DNA of 37,020 nucleotides from the NCBI GenBank assembly GCA_003151425.1, contig PLXO01000092.1, positions 1 through 37,020 of the forward strand. The letters are read 5' to 3'. A program made the position numbers and the translations under genes. This document shows, piece by piece, positions 17,462-25,398 of the stretch (position 1 is the stretch's first letter; the number at the start of each line of letters is the position of its first letter). Origin of the DNA: Acetobacteraceae bacterium (GTDB taxonomy: Bacteria > Pseudomonadota > Alphaproteobacteria > Acetobacterales > Acetobacteraceae). The notes below the pieces were generated by a model. That model ran no database searches. It was not told where the DNA came from and worked only from the letters and a program-made list of their open reading frames with translations.

Positions 17462-18088
17462 TTACGATCTGTCTATCCGGGCAAGCAGTCGTTGTGCGCC
17501 CGCTACGAACACCGCGTTCAAGTGGTCCTCGCCATTCTCGATCTGCTGGACCGCGCGTTGATACGTTCGCTGCCGCATCCACTTCGGGCGGGGAGGCGGG
17601 GGGCCGTCTGGCCCATCGTAATCAGCGCCGAGCTTCCGATGGAGGCGGGCAAGACGATGGTGCGCGCGGTCCATCAGACCTCCGCGCTGCACCTGGTAGC
17701 CGAGCCGATAGCATTGCCGGCACGCAAACAATCGCCCGGAGCCGTACAGCTTGGCAACCTGTCGGCCGCAATGCACTCCGTTCGCCATGACATCGCAGAC
17801 GAACCACGGTCTCTCCCCGCCGAAGCGACAGGGCGTCCAGCGGATCGGCACACGCTGGTGGACGGGCTGCCAATCCTCGCCGCGCGTCTGGGTGCGGTAA
17901 TCAAGAGTGATAGCCTGCCTGCCGCCCGTGATCCCGATGAAGGCCGTGGTCTCGTCCTGGTAGGTCCATTGCCAACCGCCCGACCTCGAACCGGACAGAT
18001 AGCCGGCGCGGGCAACTTTCATCACGTCAAGCGGTCGGGCTCCTTCTACGGTCCCGTGACCCTTCCAGTTGTGACCACCACGCGACAT
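17462..18088 (-). CDS. Conserved zinc-ribbon-like mobile-element protein
   Basis: 208 residues starting MSRGGHNWKG. It has a beta-rich N-terminal half (GGWQWTYQDETTAF, then ITGGRQAITLDYR) followed by a Cys-containing middle with WTPCRFGG, WFVCDV and LFACRQCYRLGY, which fits a zinc ribbon. The tail is basic and helical. I recognise it as a protein widespread in alphaproteobacterial islands, with no known function to my knowledge. It is the first gene of the run 18088-14639 and follows about 590 bp without a supported gene. No strong ribosome binding site is seen. Confidence 0.75.
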   Translation of the reverse strand: MSRGGHNWKGHGTVEGARPLDVMKVARAGYLSGSRSGGWQWTYQDETTAFIGITGGRQAITLDYRTQTRGEDWQPVHQRVPIRWTPCRFGGERPWFVCDVMANGVHCGRQVAKLYGSGRLFACRQCYRLGYQVQRGGLMDRAHHRLARLHRKLGADYDGPDGPPPPRPKWMRQRTYQRAVQQIENGEDHLNAVFVAGAQRLLARIDRS

Positions 18089-18675
18089 GGGAATTTGTTT
18101 GCCTAAATTCTTTGTCTAACCAGGGTAGAGCACGGTCGTGCTCTGGTCATGCCGGGATGGCCCTGGACTTGTGAAGACGGCTAGGGATGATGTCTGCATC
18201 TTCCGATTCCTGAGCGCTGTGTGGTCAGATATAGCAGTTTGTGCCGGCATATCAGAATTAAATGGCCCGACTGAAGGGGTCGAAACCCCAGTGCAATCTT
18301 TATCACGAAGTTGGCGTTGCCGGGGCGCTGGCCGCCTGGATCGCCGCGTCCACCGCAGTGGGGTTGTGCGCGATCATTCGCGGCGTCTGTCGCCATCACG
18401 TCGCGCGCGTCGCACGTGCCTCGAAAAATTCCGACGCTCGCGCGCAAACCTGCGTAGGGTTCCGGAAACCCTTGGAGGGGCGCGCATACTCGGGAGCGCA
18501 TTGCAGGCTGCCAAAGTTAGGTTTTGATAGGTCCGGCCGCAGTGGTCGCGCGGGCGCGCATCTCCGCAGAATGGTCCGATCTCACGCGCGTGCGCCCGCC
18601 TGTGCGTATTGCGCAAGAAACCCCCTCGATCCGCGGCACACGCGACCTCGGAGTGATCTGGGAGCGTACCGCCGG
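18089..18675. other. Apparently gene-free stretch with a perfect short palindrome
   Basis: About 590 bp where no frame on either strand looks like protein. It contains a perfect inverted repeat, AGAGCACG-GT-CGTGCTCT (18127-18144), about 40 bp upstream of the gene starting at 18088. That is a good place for an operator of the downstream run. The part near 18240-18290 is less GC-rich than its surroundings. No tRNA or other RNA gene is recognisable. Confidence 0.4.
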
Positions 18676-18966
18676 TCACAGCACGGTTGCGGCGATCTCG
18701 GCCGCGGCCCGGTGTAATTGCGCCTGCGGCAGCCCGGGATTTTTCGCCAACTGCTGCTTCAATGCCTTCCGCACCTGCCAGGCATAGGGCCGCAGTTCGT
18801 ACTGCACGGTTCCGGTGACCCACGGGTCGGTTGCCAGTGCCACCGATATTCGCAACCACGCCCGGGGATTCGGCATATCGACAGTTTCCGCCGCCGCCGT
18901 CGCGATCAATTCCCACAGCCGGGCGATTTTCGTGTCCATCCCCAGATCGCCCGTCGCTTCACTCAT
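18676..18966 (-). CDS. Hypothetical helical protein, 96 residues
   Basis: From the ATG at 18966 (AGGG a few bases upstream) the frame gives a helix-rich protein with regular Ala/Leu spacing, for example IARLWELIATAAAE and RAWLRISVALATD. Alternative start at 18996 is less likely. It is placed between the repeat array and the gene-free stretch. No family recognised. Location next to the candidate origin makes a replication or copy-control role conceivable but unproven. Confidence 0.5.
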   Translation of the reverse strand: MSEATGDLGMDTKIARLWELIATAAAETVDMPNPRAWLRISVALATDPWVTGTVQYELRPYAWQVRKALKQQLAKNPGLPQAQLHRAAAEIAATVL

Positions 18967-19039
18967 CGCCCTAGCACCCTGTCGTTGCCACTCCACCCAC
19001 CGGAACAGTGATCCGCAAACCCGCGGGCTGCCGTCATTT

Positions 19040-19375
19040 GTTCCGACCGTTCCGACATGTTCCGATCACGCGGTCGGAACGCAACAACCCGCTGAAACCC
19101 GCAGGAATCAGCCCTATTTTTGTTGTGTACATGTGGTGTTCCGACTGTTCCGACCAATTCTGAGAGAGAGGTCGCGTGAGAGCGCCGGTTGTTTGCCGCC
19201 AAGCCTTCCCCGCAGAGCTTACCCTTCCTTCAAAAATTGTCGGAACAGTCGGAACTGTCGGAACAGCGTTGATATAATTGAGGTTCTTGGTCGGAACACT
19301 CTCCAGACAGGTCGGAACGGTCGGAACAGTTGATGGGCAAATGATGCGCCGGGAGACACGGAAATCGGTTCCGAC
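19040..19375. repeat. GTCGGAAC repeat array (candidate iterons / replication origin)
   Basis: Twelve perfect copies of the octamer GTCGGAAC, counting both orientations, plus one near copy, within 336 bp. Plus-sense copies start at 19073, 19239, 19248, 19257, 19290, 19311 and 19320. Reverse copies (GTTCCGAC) start at 19040, 19049, 19138, 19147 and 19368; a degenerate one is at 19059. Adjacent copies repeat with a 9-bp period. An AT-richer stretch (about 19265-19285) sits among them. The array lies at the end of the AlpA-primase-ATPase operon, as expected for an initiator-binding origin. No gene is supported between 18967 and 19413. Confidence 0.7.
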
Positions 19376-19413
19376 TGCCTCCGCTGGTTCGGTCGCCCGT
19401 CGCAGAAAACCGC

Positions 19414-19815
19414 TCACCGACCGCGCTCCCTGGTATCGATCAGCCGCACCGGGTCCAGACCGGACGGCGGCAAACATGCGGTGCAGTACCAACCTCTCGG
19501 CGCCTCGCGCTCGCACCACCACAGTTGCCCGTTGCAGCGGGAACAGAAGCAACCGCGCGACGGCAGCACCGCCGGATCGTTCCAGCTCGCCGGCCGCATT
19601 GGCGCCACATGCAGCAGCCCCGCGACCATCGCCGCTTGGTCGCGGTCGAGGTGTGCGCGTTCCGGTGTGCCGGGTTCCGGGAGGGGCGGCAGTGGGGCTT
19701 CGGTATAATCAGCCGGGCCGAAGCCCAGCACGTCATCATCCGCATCCAGTGGTGGTGCCAGACCGTCCAAGGTCTCACCGTAACGTGCGGCGAAGCGCGA
19801 GGCTGCGTCGCTCAT
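19414..19815 (-). CDS. Zinc-ribbon protein of the replication operon
   Basis: 133 residues, ATG overlapping the stop of the DUF927 gene (ATGA), hence coupled. The N-terminal part is acidic and proline-rich. A helix with AHLDRDQAAMVAGLLHV follows, then a C-terminal pair of cysteine motifs, CFCSRC and WYCTAC, about 20 residues apart, fitting a four-cysteine zinc ribbon. It is in the same operon as the primase and ATPase, next to the repeat array, so a DNA-binding role in replication is reasonable but inferred. No named family recognised. Confidence 0.65.
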   Translation of the reverse strand: MSDAASRFAARYGETLDGLAPPLDADDDVLGFGPADYTEAPLPPLPEPGTPERAHLDRDQAAMVAGLLHVAPMRPASWNDPAVLPSRGCFCSRCNGQLWWCEREAPRGWYCTACLPPSGLDPVRLIDTRERGR

Positions 19816-21689
19816 TTTTCATCACCTTGCAGGATGGCGCCCGTCACGGTGTAGAACCGGGTCGGTCCCTGGCCTGGAATGCGATGCTTTTTCGCCCAGT
19901 TCTTGCCGTCGCCTTTGTCGAGGAAACAGGCTACATGCAGCGCCTCGGCGACACGCATGGGATCGATGCCCTTGCATATCTCGGATTTCCACACCTCTGG
20001 GAAAATTAGAAACTCCCAACCCCCTGCCGTGGTCTCACGCCTGTAACCGACGCGGTTGACGGTCGGCCGCCCGCTCCGGGCTTCATCTTCACCGGCCTGC
20101 GTCTCGGCCTGCCCAGTCTGCAGCAGTAACGAAAACCGGCTTTCTTCGTGTTGCTCCAGGAAGCGCCGCACCGTTGCGACGGCTTGCGCATCCTCGGCCG
20201 CCCCGGTGCCCCCGCGGGCCTTGATCCACGCCGTGAGCCCAGCCGCAGCAGCAGCCATCGCCTCGCCCTTCGTCCACGGCAACACACCGAACATACGCGC
20301 CAACTCGCCGGCTGCGGCGAGCAACGAGAACCGCCGGGCTACGGAAACAACCTGGCCGTCCGCGCCTGCGGGCAGCCTCTTGTCGAGAAAGTCTCGACGC
20401 ACTTTCTCGATCGTTTCAGTTAGCCCCTTGGGATCGGTTGCCCGTTCATGGGCTAGCTTGTCGAGGAAGGCCCGCGCCGCGGTGCCGTAATAGCTCCGGG
20501 TTGCCTCCCGCAGATGAACCGCGAGCGCAGTGCCGTCCGCCTTGCCGTGTAGCTTCTGAAACACGCCGAGGCCCGCGCCAGCGTCCGCCGGGATATTGGC
20601 CAGCCGAACCTCCTGCCCGGCCATTGGCGCGGCTCCGCGCTCCCCCATCTTCACCGAGAGCGGCACCTCGCCAGTCGAGAGGAACACCGTTCGCCACGTC
20701 CGCCGCGCGCGCGCGGAACCGTCGCGCCCGGCCCGCGCCTTCCCGCTTTCGTTGGCCAAGCTATAGACAATCTCGCCCGCCTCGCGCGCATCGACCATGC
20801 CGATCTCGTCCAGCGGCAGGAGCGCATCACACGTCTCGGCCGCCACGCCCTCCATACCGTTCCCGGTGGCGCGCCATGTCCTGATCTGGCCGGACGTGTC
20901 GGCACGTCCCCACACGCTCGCACCACAGTACAGCACGGTTGTCTTGCCGGTCTGCGAGCCACCATGCAGATGCAGGCCGCCGCTCGGCTCATTGGCCACG
21001 TCCAGCAGCGGTGGGGCGAACGCCGCCGATAGGTACAGGCCGAGCCGATGGTTGCCGACTGCGTACCGCGCAACCTGTTCCTGCCACTCCGCCAGTGTGC
21101 CGCGCGGGCGCGTCGCATCGGCGGCGGCGATGTGTTCGCTTTGCAGGATGACGCGCGCCCCACGAGGCCCGAACGTTTCGCCGCCCGGCAAGACATAGAC
21201 GTGGCCGGCCTCGGTTTGGTGCCAGCCCGTGCGCGTTACGCACCGCAAATGCTGACTCACCTTGATCCAGCCGAGAAATTGTTTGAGGCGCTCATGGGCC
21301 TGTTGGCTCGTGCCGACCGTCAGACCGGCGTGGTCGAGTTCCGCCGCAATCTGGTTGCCATCGAGATGCAACAGCCGGCGCGGCATGGCCCACTCGTGGA
21401 GCCGGTCGTCGCGGTCATCCCACCGTAGCAGCAACCCCCAGGAGCCGCCGTTTTCATCTCGGGTCTCGGCGATCGGGCGCAATGCTGCGCATACCCAAAT
21501 CGGCGACGGCTCGGCCTCGCGGGTCGTGGGCCGTGGTTGGTACCAAATCGCGCCCTTGCTGACAAAGAAATCGGGCGGCCATTCAATGTCGATCGTGTCT
21601 CCGGCGGCGTCATTGTCAGCCGCCATCCTTTCGTCAGCGAGGGCACGAATCTCATCCAGGCGCTTCGCGGCCCCGCTGTCATCGGGCAT
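19812..21689 (-). CDS. DUF927 domain ATPase, probable replication helicase
   Basis: 625 residues from the ATG at 21689, which overlaps the upstream gene's stop by 11 bp; the open frame to 21926 is a shadow of that gene. Walker A is GGSQTGKTT (about 243-251) in the context LHLHGGSQTGKTTVL, and Walker B is LLPLDEIG (about 290-297). This DUF927 arrangement resembles P4-alpha and superfamily-3-like helicases encoded in integrated elements and plasmids next to primases. The C-terminal 90 residues contain a small mixed domain. With the primase upstream and the repeat array downstream it would unwind DNA at the element's origin. Helicase activity is inferred, not shown. Confidence 0.85.
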   Translation of the reverse strand: MPDDSGAAKRLDEIRALADERMAADNDAAGDTIDIEWPPDFFVSKGAIWYQPRPTTREAEPSPIWVCAALRPIAETRDENGGSWGLLLRWDDRDDRLHEWAMPRRLLHLDGNQIAAELDHAGLTVGTSQQAHERLKQFLGWIKVSQHLRCVTRTGWHQTEAGHVYVLPGGETFGPRGARVILQSEHIAAADATRPRGTLAEWQEQVARYAVGNHRLGLYLSAAFAPPLLDVANEPSGGLHLHGGSQTGKTTVLYCGASVWGRADTSGQIRTWRATGNGMEGVAAETCDALLPLDEIGMVDAREAGEIVYSLANESGKARAGRDGSARARRTWRTVFLSTGEVPLSVKMGERGAAPMAGQEVRLANIPADAGAGLGVFQKLHGKADGTALAVHLREATRSYYGTAARAFLDKLAHERATDPKGLTETIEKVRRDFLDKRLPAGADGQVVSVARRFSLLAAAGELARMFGVLPWTKGEAMAAAAAGLTAWIKARGGTGAAEDAQAVATVRRFLEQHEESRFSLLLQTGQAETQAGEDEARSGRPTVNRVGYRRETTAGGWEFLIFPEVWKSEICKGIDPMRVAEALHVACFLDKGDGKNWAKKHRIPGQGPTRFYTVTGAILQGDEK

Positions 21690-23083
21690 TGGCGCGCCCT
21701 CGCTGGTTCGCCGCAGCCCACAACGCAATTTCGTCCACCATGGCCGGCGGCAGCCGGTCCGACCGGCGGTCGTTCCGTGCGTGCAATTCGGCAAGCAGAT
21801 CAGCGCTTCGCGCGCCCATGCGCAGCAACCGAAACGCTGTCCGTGTTGTCTCTTTCCGGCGCGGATCGGGCAGCTTGCGCTCGCGGCTTCGCGGCGAAAT
21901 GGAAATTGCTGCCGCTTCCACTGCAAGGCTCGCGTAATAGCCTGGGTCCTCGATTGTCGGCGGCGGTTCCGGTTCCAGTCGGGCGGTTTCGATCCCGAAC
22001 CGCAGCGCCAACGTCCGCAACGCAGCCTTTTGGTCGCCGCCGAAATCTAGGATCGTCACCAAGTCCACCACGTCAATTGCCTTGGCACGGCACCAGCTCG
22101 GCAGGTTGCCGGCCGCCAATGGATCGGCAGCGTGGTGGCTGTAAACCCGCGCAATCCCGTCACGGCCGGACAGGATGTAGACCCCAGCAACGCCGGTCTC
22201 GGATGCCGGATACAGGTACTTGTCCCCCACCGGCTTGTAGCCGTGCCCGATCAGTTCGCCCGCGAGGTCCAGGCAGTCGCGGATGGATTCGATGATCGAG
22301 CTGTTGGGGTCGAACCCTTGTCTGATCCGTTCTTCCCGCCGCCTGGTGGCCGCCTCCAAAGCCTCGGCCCGCTGGCGTGCCTGCTCGGCCTCACGCACCG
22401 CCAGGAGGGCGCCTGCGCGCTCGGCCATCCATGTCGCGTCGATCGGACAACCGTCGATCACCACAGCCTCGTGGTGCTCCACTGCTCCCGGCGAGGCGCT
22501 CGGCAGATAGAATAGGGACGAGGCGCCGATCTTGCTGGTGTCCAGCACTCCGAGCAACCCCAACAGATCGGCGATCACTTCGACCGCGGGAAGGCAGGTT
22601 GCGATCTCCTCCGACAACAGCAGGACGATCCGGTATCGCGGCGCCCCCGGCGCATGGTTGTGGCTGGTGTAGACCACTGTCGCCCAGCCCTGCCCCTCGA
22701 GCCGCGCCACCACCAACTCGACCGGCAGCGGCACCTCACCGGTCTTTTTGTTGGTCTCACAGTCCAGCACGATGGCGGTCCGCGTCAGGAGGTTCTCCTT
22801 CCGCCGCCGGACACTGCCGTCCGGTTCCGGCTTGAACGTCGCCGGAACAAAGTTGGGACCATCCTTGCGACCTTGGCGCCGCCGCAGAAGCAGGGCAGCG
22901 AACGCCCCCCCAAGTCGTGCGCTCTGTCGCGCCGCACGCTGGCCCGTCTGGGAACGCGGTGGTGAATCGCGAGATTGTCAGGGGCAGCGTCGCGCTCGCC
23001 AGCACCACCAGGTGCCCGGCGGCGTCATAGTGCAGGATGGTGCCGTTCGCACGAATCACCGTGACGGTGTCGGACGCGGACAT
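21679..23083 (-). pseudogene. Primase-polymerase-like protein, interrupted by a frameshift in a C7 run
   Basis: Two frames together make one protein. The first starts at the ATG at 23083 (MSASDTVTVI) and includes LTISRFTTAFPD and TTWG. The coding strand then has seven G (C7 on the plus strand, 22905-22911). With six, it would read TWGAFAALLLRRRQGRKDGP and continue through NFVPATF to the large downstream frame, which ends at 21679. The downstream frame holds the features of an archaeo-eukaryotic-type primase: an acidic pair in VLDCE, and SHNHAPGAPRYR after it, followed by a helical region to the C-terminus. It starts 16 bp after the AlpA-like gene and overlaps the DUF927 gene. An assembly error, a real mutation and programmed slippage are all possible. 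Confidence 0.7.
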
Positions 23084-23099
23084 CCCCGGGACGATCGCG

Positions 23100-23351
23100 T
23101 TAAGCGACCGATTTCGGCGCGCGGAACGTCGCGGCGGGCAGACTCGCGAGATGTGCACGCAAGCTGTCCATGAGGATCAACGTGCGGGATCCGGACTTCA
23201 CAGCGCGGATGTCGCCGGTCGCCAGCCGCCGATATATTTCACTGCGGCTCAATCCGGATATGTGGCAAGCATCCGGGATCGGAGCCGCCAGCGTCTCCAT
23301 GAATGCCGCACCACCTTTGAGGGCGCGCTTCTCAACATCTGTCATTCCCAT
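23100..23351 (-). CDS. AlpA/MerR-like DNA-binding regulator (excisionase family)
   Basis: 83 residues from the ATG at 23351, with GAGAGGGA a few bases upstream; a TTG at 23354 is also in frame. A helix-turn-helix typical of AlpA-type phage regulators lies in the middle: PDACHISGLSRSEIYRRL, then the wing-like segment DIRAVKSGSRTLIL. AlpA-like proteins activate integrase or excision and early genes of P4-like elements. It heads the replication operon and lies just downstream of direct repeats and a palindrome that are its likely binding region. Family assignment is good; direction of control is inferred. Confidence 0.8.
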   Translation of the reverse strand: MGMTDVEKRALKGGAAFMETLAAPIPDACHISGLSRSEIYRRLATGDIRAVKSGSRTLILMDSLRAHLASLPAATFRAPKSVA

Positions 23352-23439
23352 CAAGATATCCCTCTCTACGCCTGGCTATCGCTCGGCGTTGCGGGATATT
23401 CCTAGCCGCGGGAGGGCGTGCGGTCTGTTGACGGTCCCG

Positions 23440-23530
23440 CAGAAAGGCGTGACACTTTTGCTGTATCAACGCCCTTATTTATGGGCGTTGCGACGGAGAA
23501 GCGTGACCTTTTGGCGGAGAAGCGTGACCT
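23440..23530. repeat. Three direct repeats and a palindrome upstream of the AlpA-like gene
   Basis: A 16-bp sequence, CGGAGAAGCGTGACCT, occurs at 23494-23509 and 23515-23530 (21-bp period), with a related copy CAGAAAGGCGTGACAC at 23440-23455. Between them is a perfect inverted repeat, CAACGCCC (23467-23474) and GGGCGTTG (23483-23490), with an AT-only 8-bp loop. The set lies within the 127-bp gap before the AlpA-like gene and runs into the 3' end of the QueC-like gene. Likely roles are operator for the replication operon, an integrase-arm or excisionase site, or a second origin element. The palindrome has no U-tract, so it is not a standard terminator. Confidence 0.6.
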
Positions 23531-25398
23531 GTTCCCCCTCCGGACAACTCAGCGAGCGCCACGATCCTAATTCGATCGGGATTCAGCCTGTAGCCGTGCC
23601 ACTGGAGGTTCTCGATAATGGCGTCGGGTGAAGGCGGGGCACCATCGGCCTTCTTGGCTAAGTCCGCTATCGTGTCACGGCACCGCTTGATGCGCCGCCG
23701 CAGGGTCTCGCCGTCGTTGCACCTGTTTTGGCTTAAGAGTTTGGAGGTCTCGGTAAATGGATAATGCTCTGGTGCAAGTTCATCGCGAGCCGCTTGCCTG
23801 AATGGCTCCGCAAGAGCAGTAATCAACGAGGCACTTACCCCCTTTAACTCGCCCCACCGGTCGAAAACGACGCGCTTCTGGCTTGTGTCAATGGCGATTC
23901 GGATTTCCGGGCCAGGCGTGGCAGGTAGTGCGGGAACGTCGCTTGGCGAGGGATAGGTGCTACCCCCTTCCCGCTGGCTGACGACAAGTGAAAGAAGACA
24001 ATCCGACGACAGACGTCCTTCTCGCAACGCCGGCGCGTGCGATGTTATGGCCGCATCGAACACTCGACAGACAGTCGCCGCATGGCGCTGGTGCAGGTCG
24101 AATATGCGGCTGGCGACTGTATCGGCAGATTCTGGGAAGAATCCGACAACGCGGCTCGTTTCGCCGTAATGAGCGAAGAACGCGATATCGGTTATCTGAT
24201 TGACATTGGACGCTGACCGGACATAGGCGAGCGCCATTTCCTGGTCGGGTCCCCGCGGACGTTTACCCTGAAAGAGATCGACCCCATAGGCTTCAGGGGG
24301 ATCCTCGGAGTCTTGATTGGCGGCGATGATCGCAAACCGGCGATCGACGCACTGAGAGCATCGGCCGCAATGTGGGTGCATTATCGTCATCTCGTGGACG
24401 CGCGTGCAGCTCCGAGTATATCGGATCAGATCACTGCACCCATTGTCCGCTATCCGTTGGACGATCTCTGCTTTAGTCAGCCATATAAACGGATTGTCTA
24501 CGTCGAAGGGGCTACAAAGGACGTTGCCAAGCAAGCGGCGAAAGCCAGCCAGAACCTGTGGGTGCGTGGTTCGGGTAGCGCGAGCGCCGACGACCTGGGC
24601 TACCGATGGCAAGTTGAGGCTGACCACCCCGTTCTCAAATATGCTGATCTGATCTCTGCCGAACAGTCGCGCGGTCACTGCCCCAAGTGCCGCGAACAGG
24701 AAGGAGCGCGTGCGGTGCGTCAGTTCCCTGCCAAGACTGCCGTCGAGAGTCACCCAGACCGGGACGTGGAGCACACGGTCGGCGCCGAATCGGCTCCGGA
24801 GCTGATCCGCCAGGTATCTCTGGACCGAAGTTATCTTCGGCGAGGAACGATGGCTTACGAGTGCGACCTTCTTGCCATGCTTGGCCATCCGCTCGACCGT
24901 CCCAGCGAGAGAATCCAGCCCACCGGAGAACAGGATCACCTCATCAGGCCTAAAGCTTGTCGCTTCCTCGGTAGGAAACTCGAAGTAGGTGTCCACAACC
25001 GGAATTTCGCTGAGAGACCGGAACTCGATCTCATATTCGTCTTCGGAAAGAAAGCTCAGCGTCTCCACCAATGCAGATGCGACGGGAGCAGAGGACCATA
25101 GATCGAGCCGCCGCACCGGGATTACGAATCGAAGCTTTCGCCGCCAGCGCATACCCATCTGTGCGTCGGCCGGACCGCCTCGCAAAATCGCGCTGTCCGC
25201 CGCATAGATGTAACAGGCAATCTCCAGCAGATCGACCAGAGCGTCGGGAATATTCGCTACCAGCCGCTTACTGATATCCGGAATCTTTAGATGGACATTT
25301 CCCGGCCTGCCATGCCGATCCAGACTCAGGTTGACTGAGCCGGGCTTTCGCGGCCCACTCAGGCCACCGCATAGCACGAGACGCTCATTCGTCGGCAT
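23479..25398 (-). CDS. QueC-like ATP-pyrophosphatase with C-terminal extension, candidate defence protein
   Basis: 639 residues from the ATG at 25398, inside the end of the upstream gene (14-bp overlap). An N-terminal domain of about 140 residues precedes the PP-loop motif FSGGLDSLAG (about 157-166). The QueC core follows, including RTRSFLFAALG, ENGVVSLN, and a zinc site of one Cys near 331 plus CGRCSQC (344-350). Standard QueC (about 230 residues) turns 7-carboxy-7-deazaguanine into preQ0. This one is nearly three times longer and resembles the QatC/Cap9 class in defence loci. Its C-terminal 100 residues have a winged-helix look (ETLRRRIKRC, then IIENLQWHGYRLNP). No queuosine genes are nearby. 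The last 16 residues read through the direct repeats. Base composition is visibly less GC-rich than the flanks, suggesting separate acquisition. Confidence 0.8.
   Translation of the reverse strand: MPTNERLVLCGGLSGPRKPGSVNLSLDRHGRPGNVHLKIPDISKRLVANIPDALVDLLEIACYIYAADSAILRGGPADAQMGMRWRRKLRFVIPVRRLDLWSSAPVASALVETLSFLSEDEYEIEFRSLSEIPVVDTYFEFPTEEATSFRPDEVILFSGGLDSLAGTVERMAKHGKKVALVSHRSSPKITSVQRYLADQLRSRFGADRVLHVPVWVTLDGSLGRELTHRTRSFLFAALGAVTARLFGRDQISIFENGVVSLNLPSVAQVVGARATRTTHPQVLAGFRRLLGNVLCSPFDVDNPFIWLTKAEIVQRIADNGCSDLIRYTRSCTRVHEMTIMHPHCGRCSQCVDRRFAIIAANQDSEDPPEAYGVDLFQGKRPRGPDQEMALAYVRSASNVNQITDIAFFAHYGETSRVVGFFPESADTVASRIFDLHQRHAATVCRVFDAAITSHAPALREGRLSSDCLLSLVVSQREGGSTYPSPSDVPALPATPGPEIRIAIDTSQKRVVFDRWGELKGVSASLITALAEPFRQAARDELAPEHYPFTETSKLLSQNRCNDGETLRRRIKRCRDTIADLAKKADGAPPSPDAIIENLQWHGYRLNPDRIRIVALAELSGGGTGHASPPKGHASPSQRP

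Noticed and set aside
19034..19552. Minus-strand frame with Val-Pro-Thr repeats
   Set aside because: The repeats only translate the GTCGGAAC array; the flanks are Arg-rich noise and the frame overlaps the zinc-ribbon gene.
23467..23490. Rho-independent terminator
   Set aside because: Good stem but no U-tract on either strand; position before a promoter fits an operator better.
24313..25101. 262-residue plus-strand frame inside the QueC-like gene
   Set aside because: Antisense of a gene with PP-loop and zinc motifs; sequence not protein-like.
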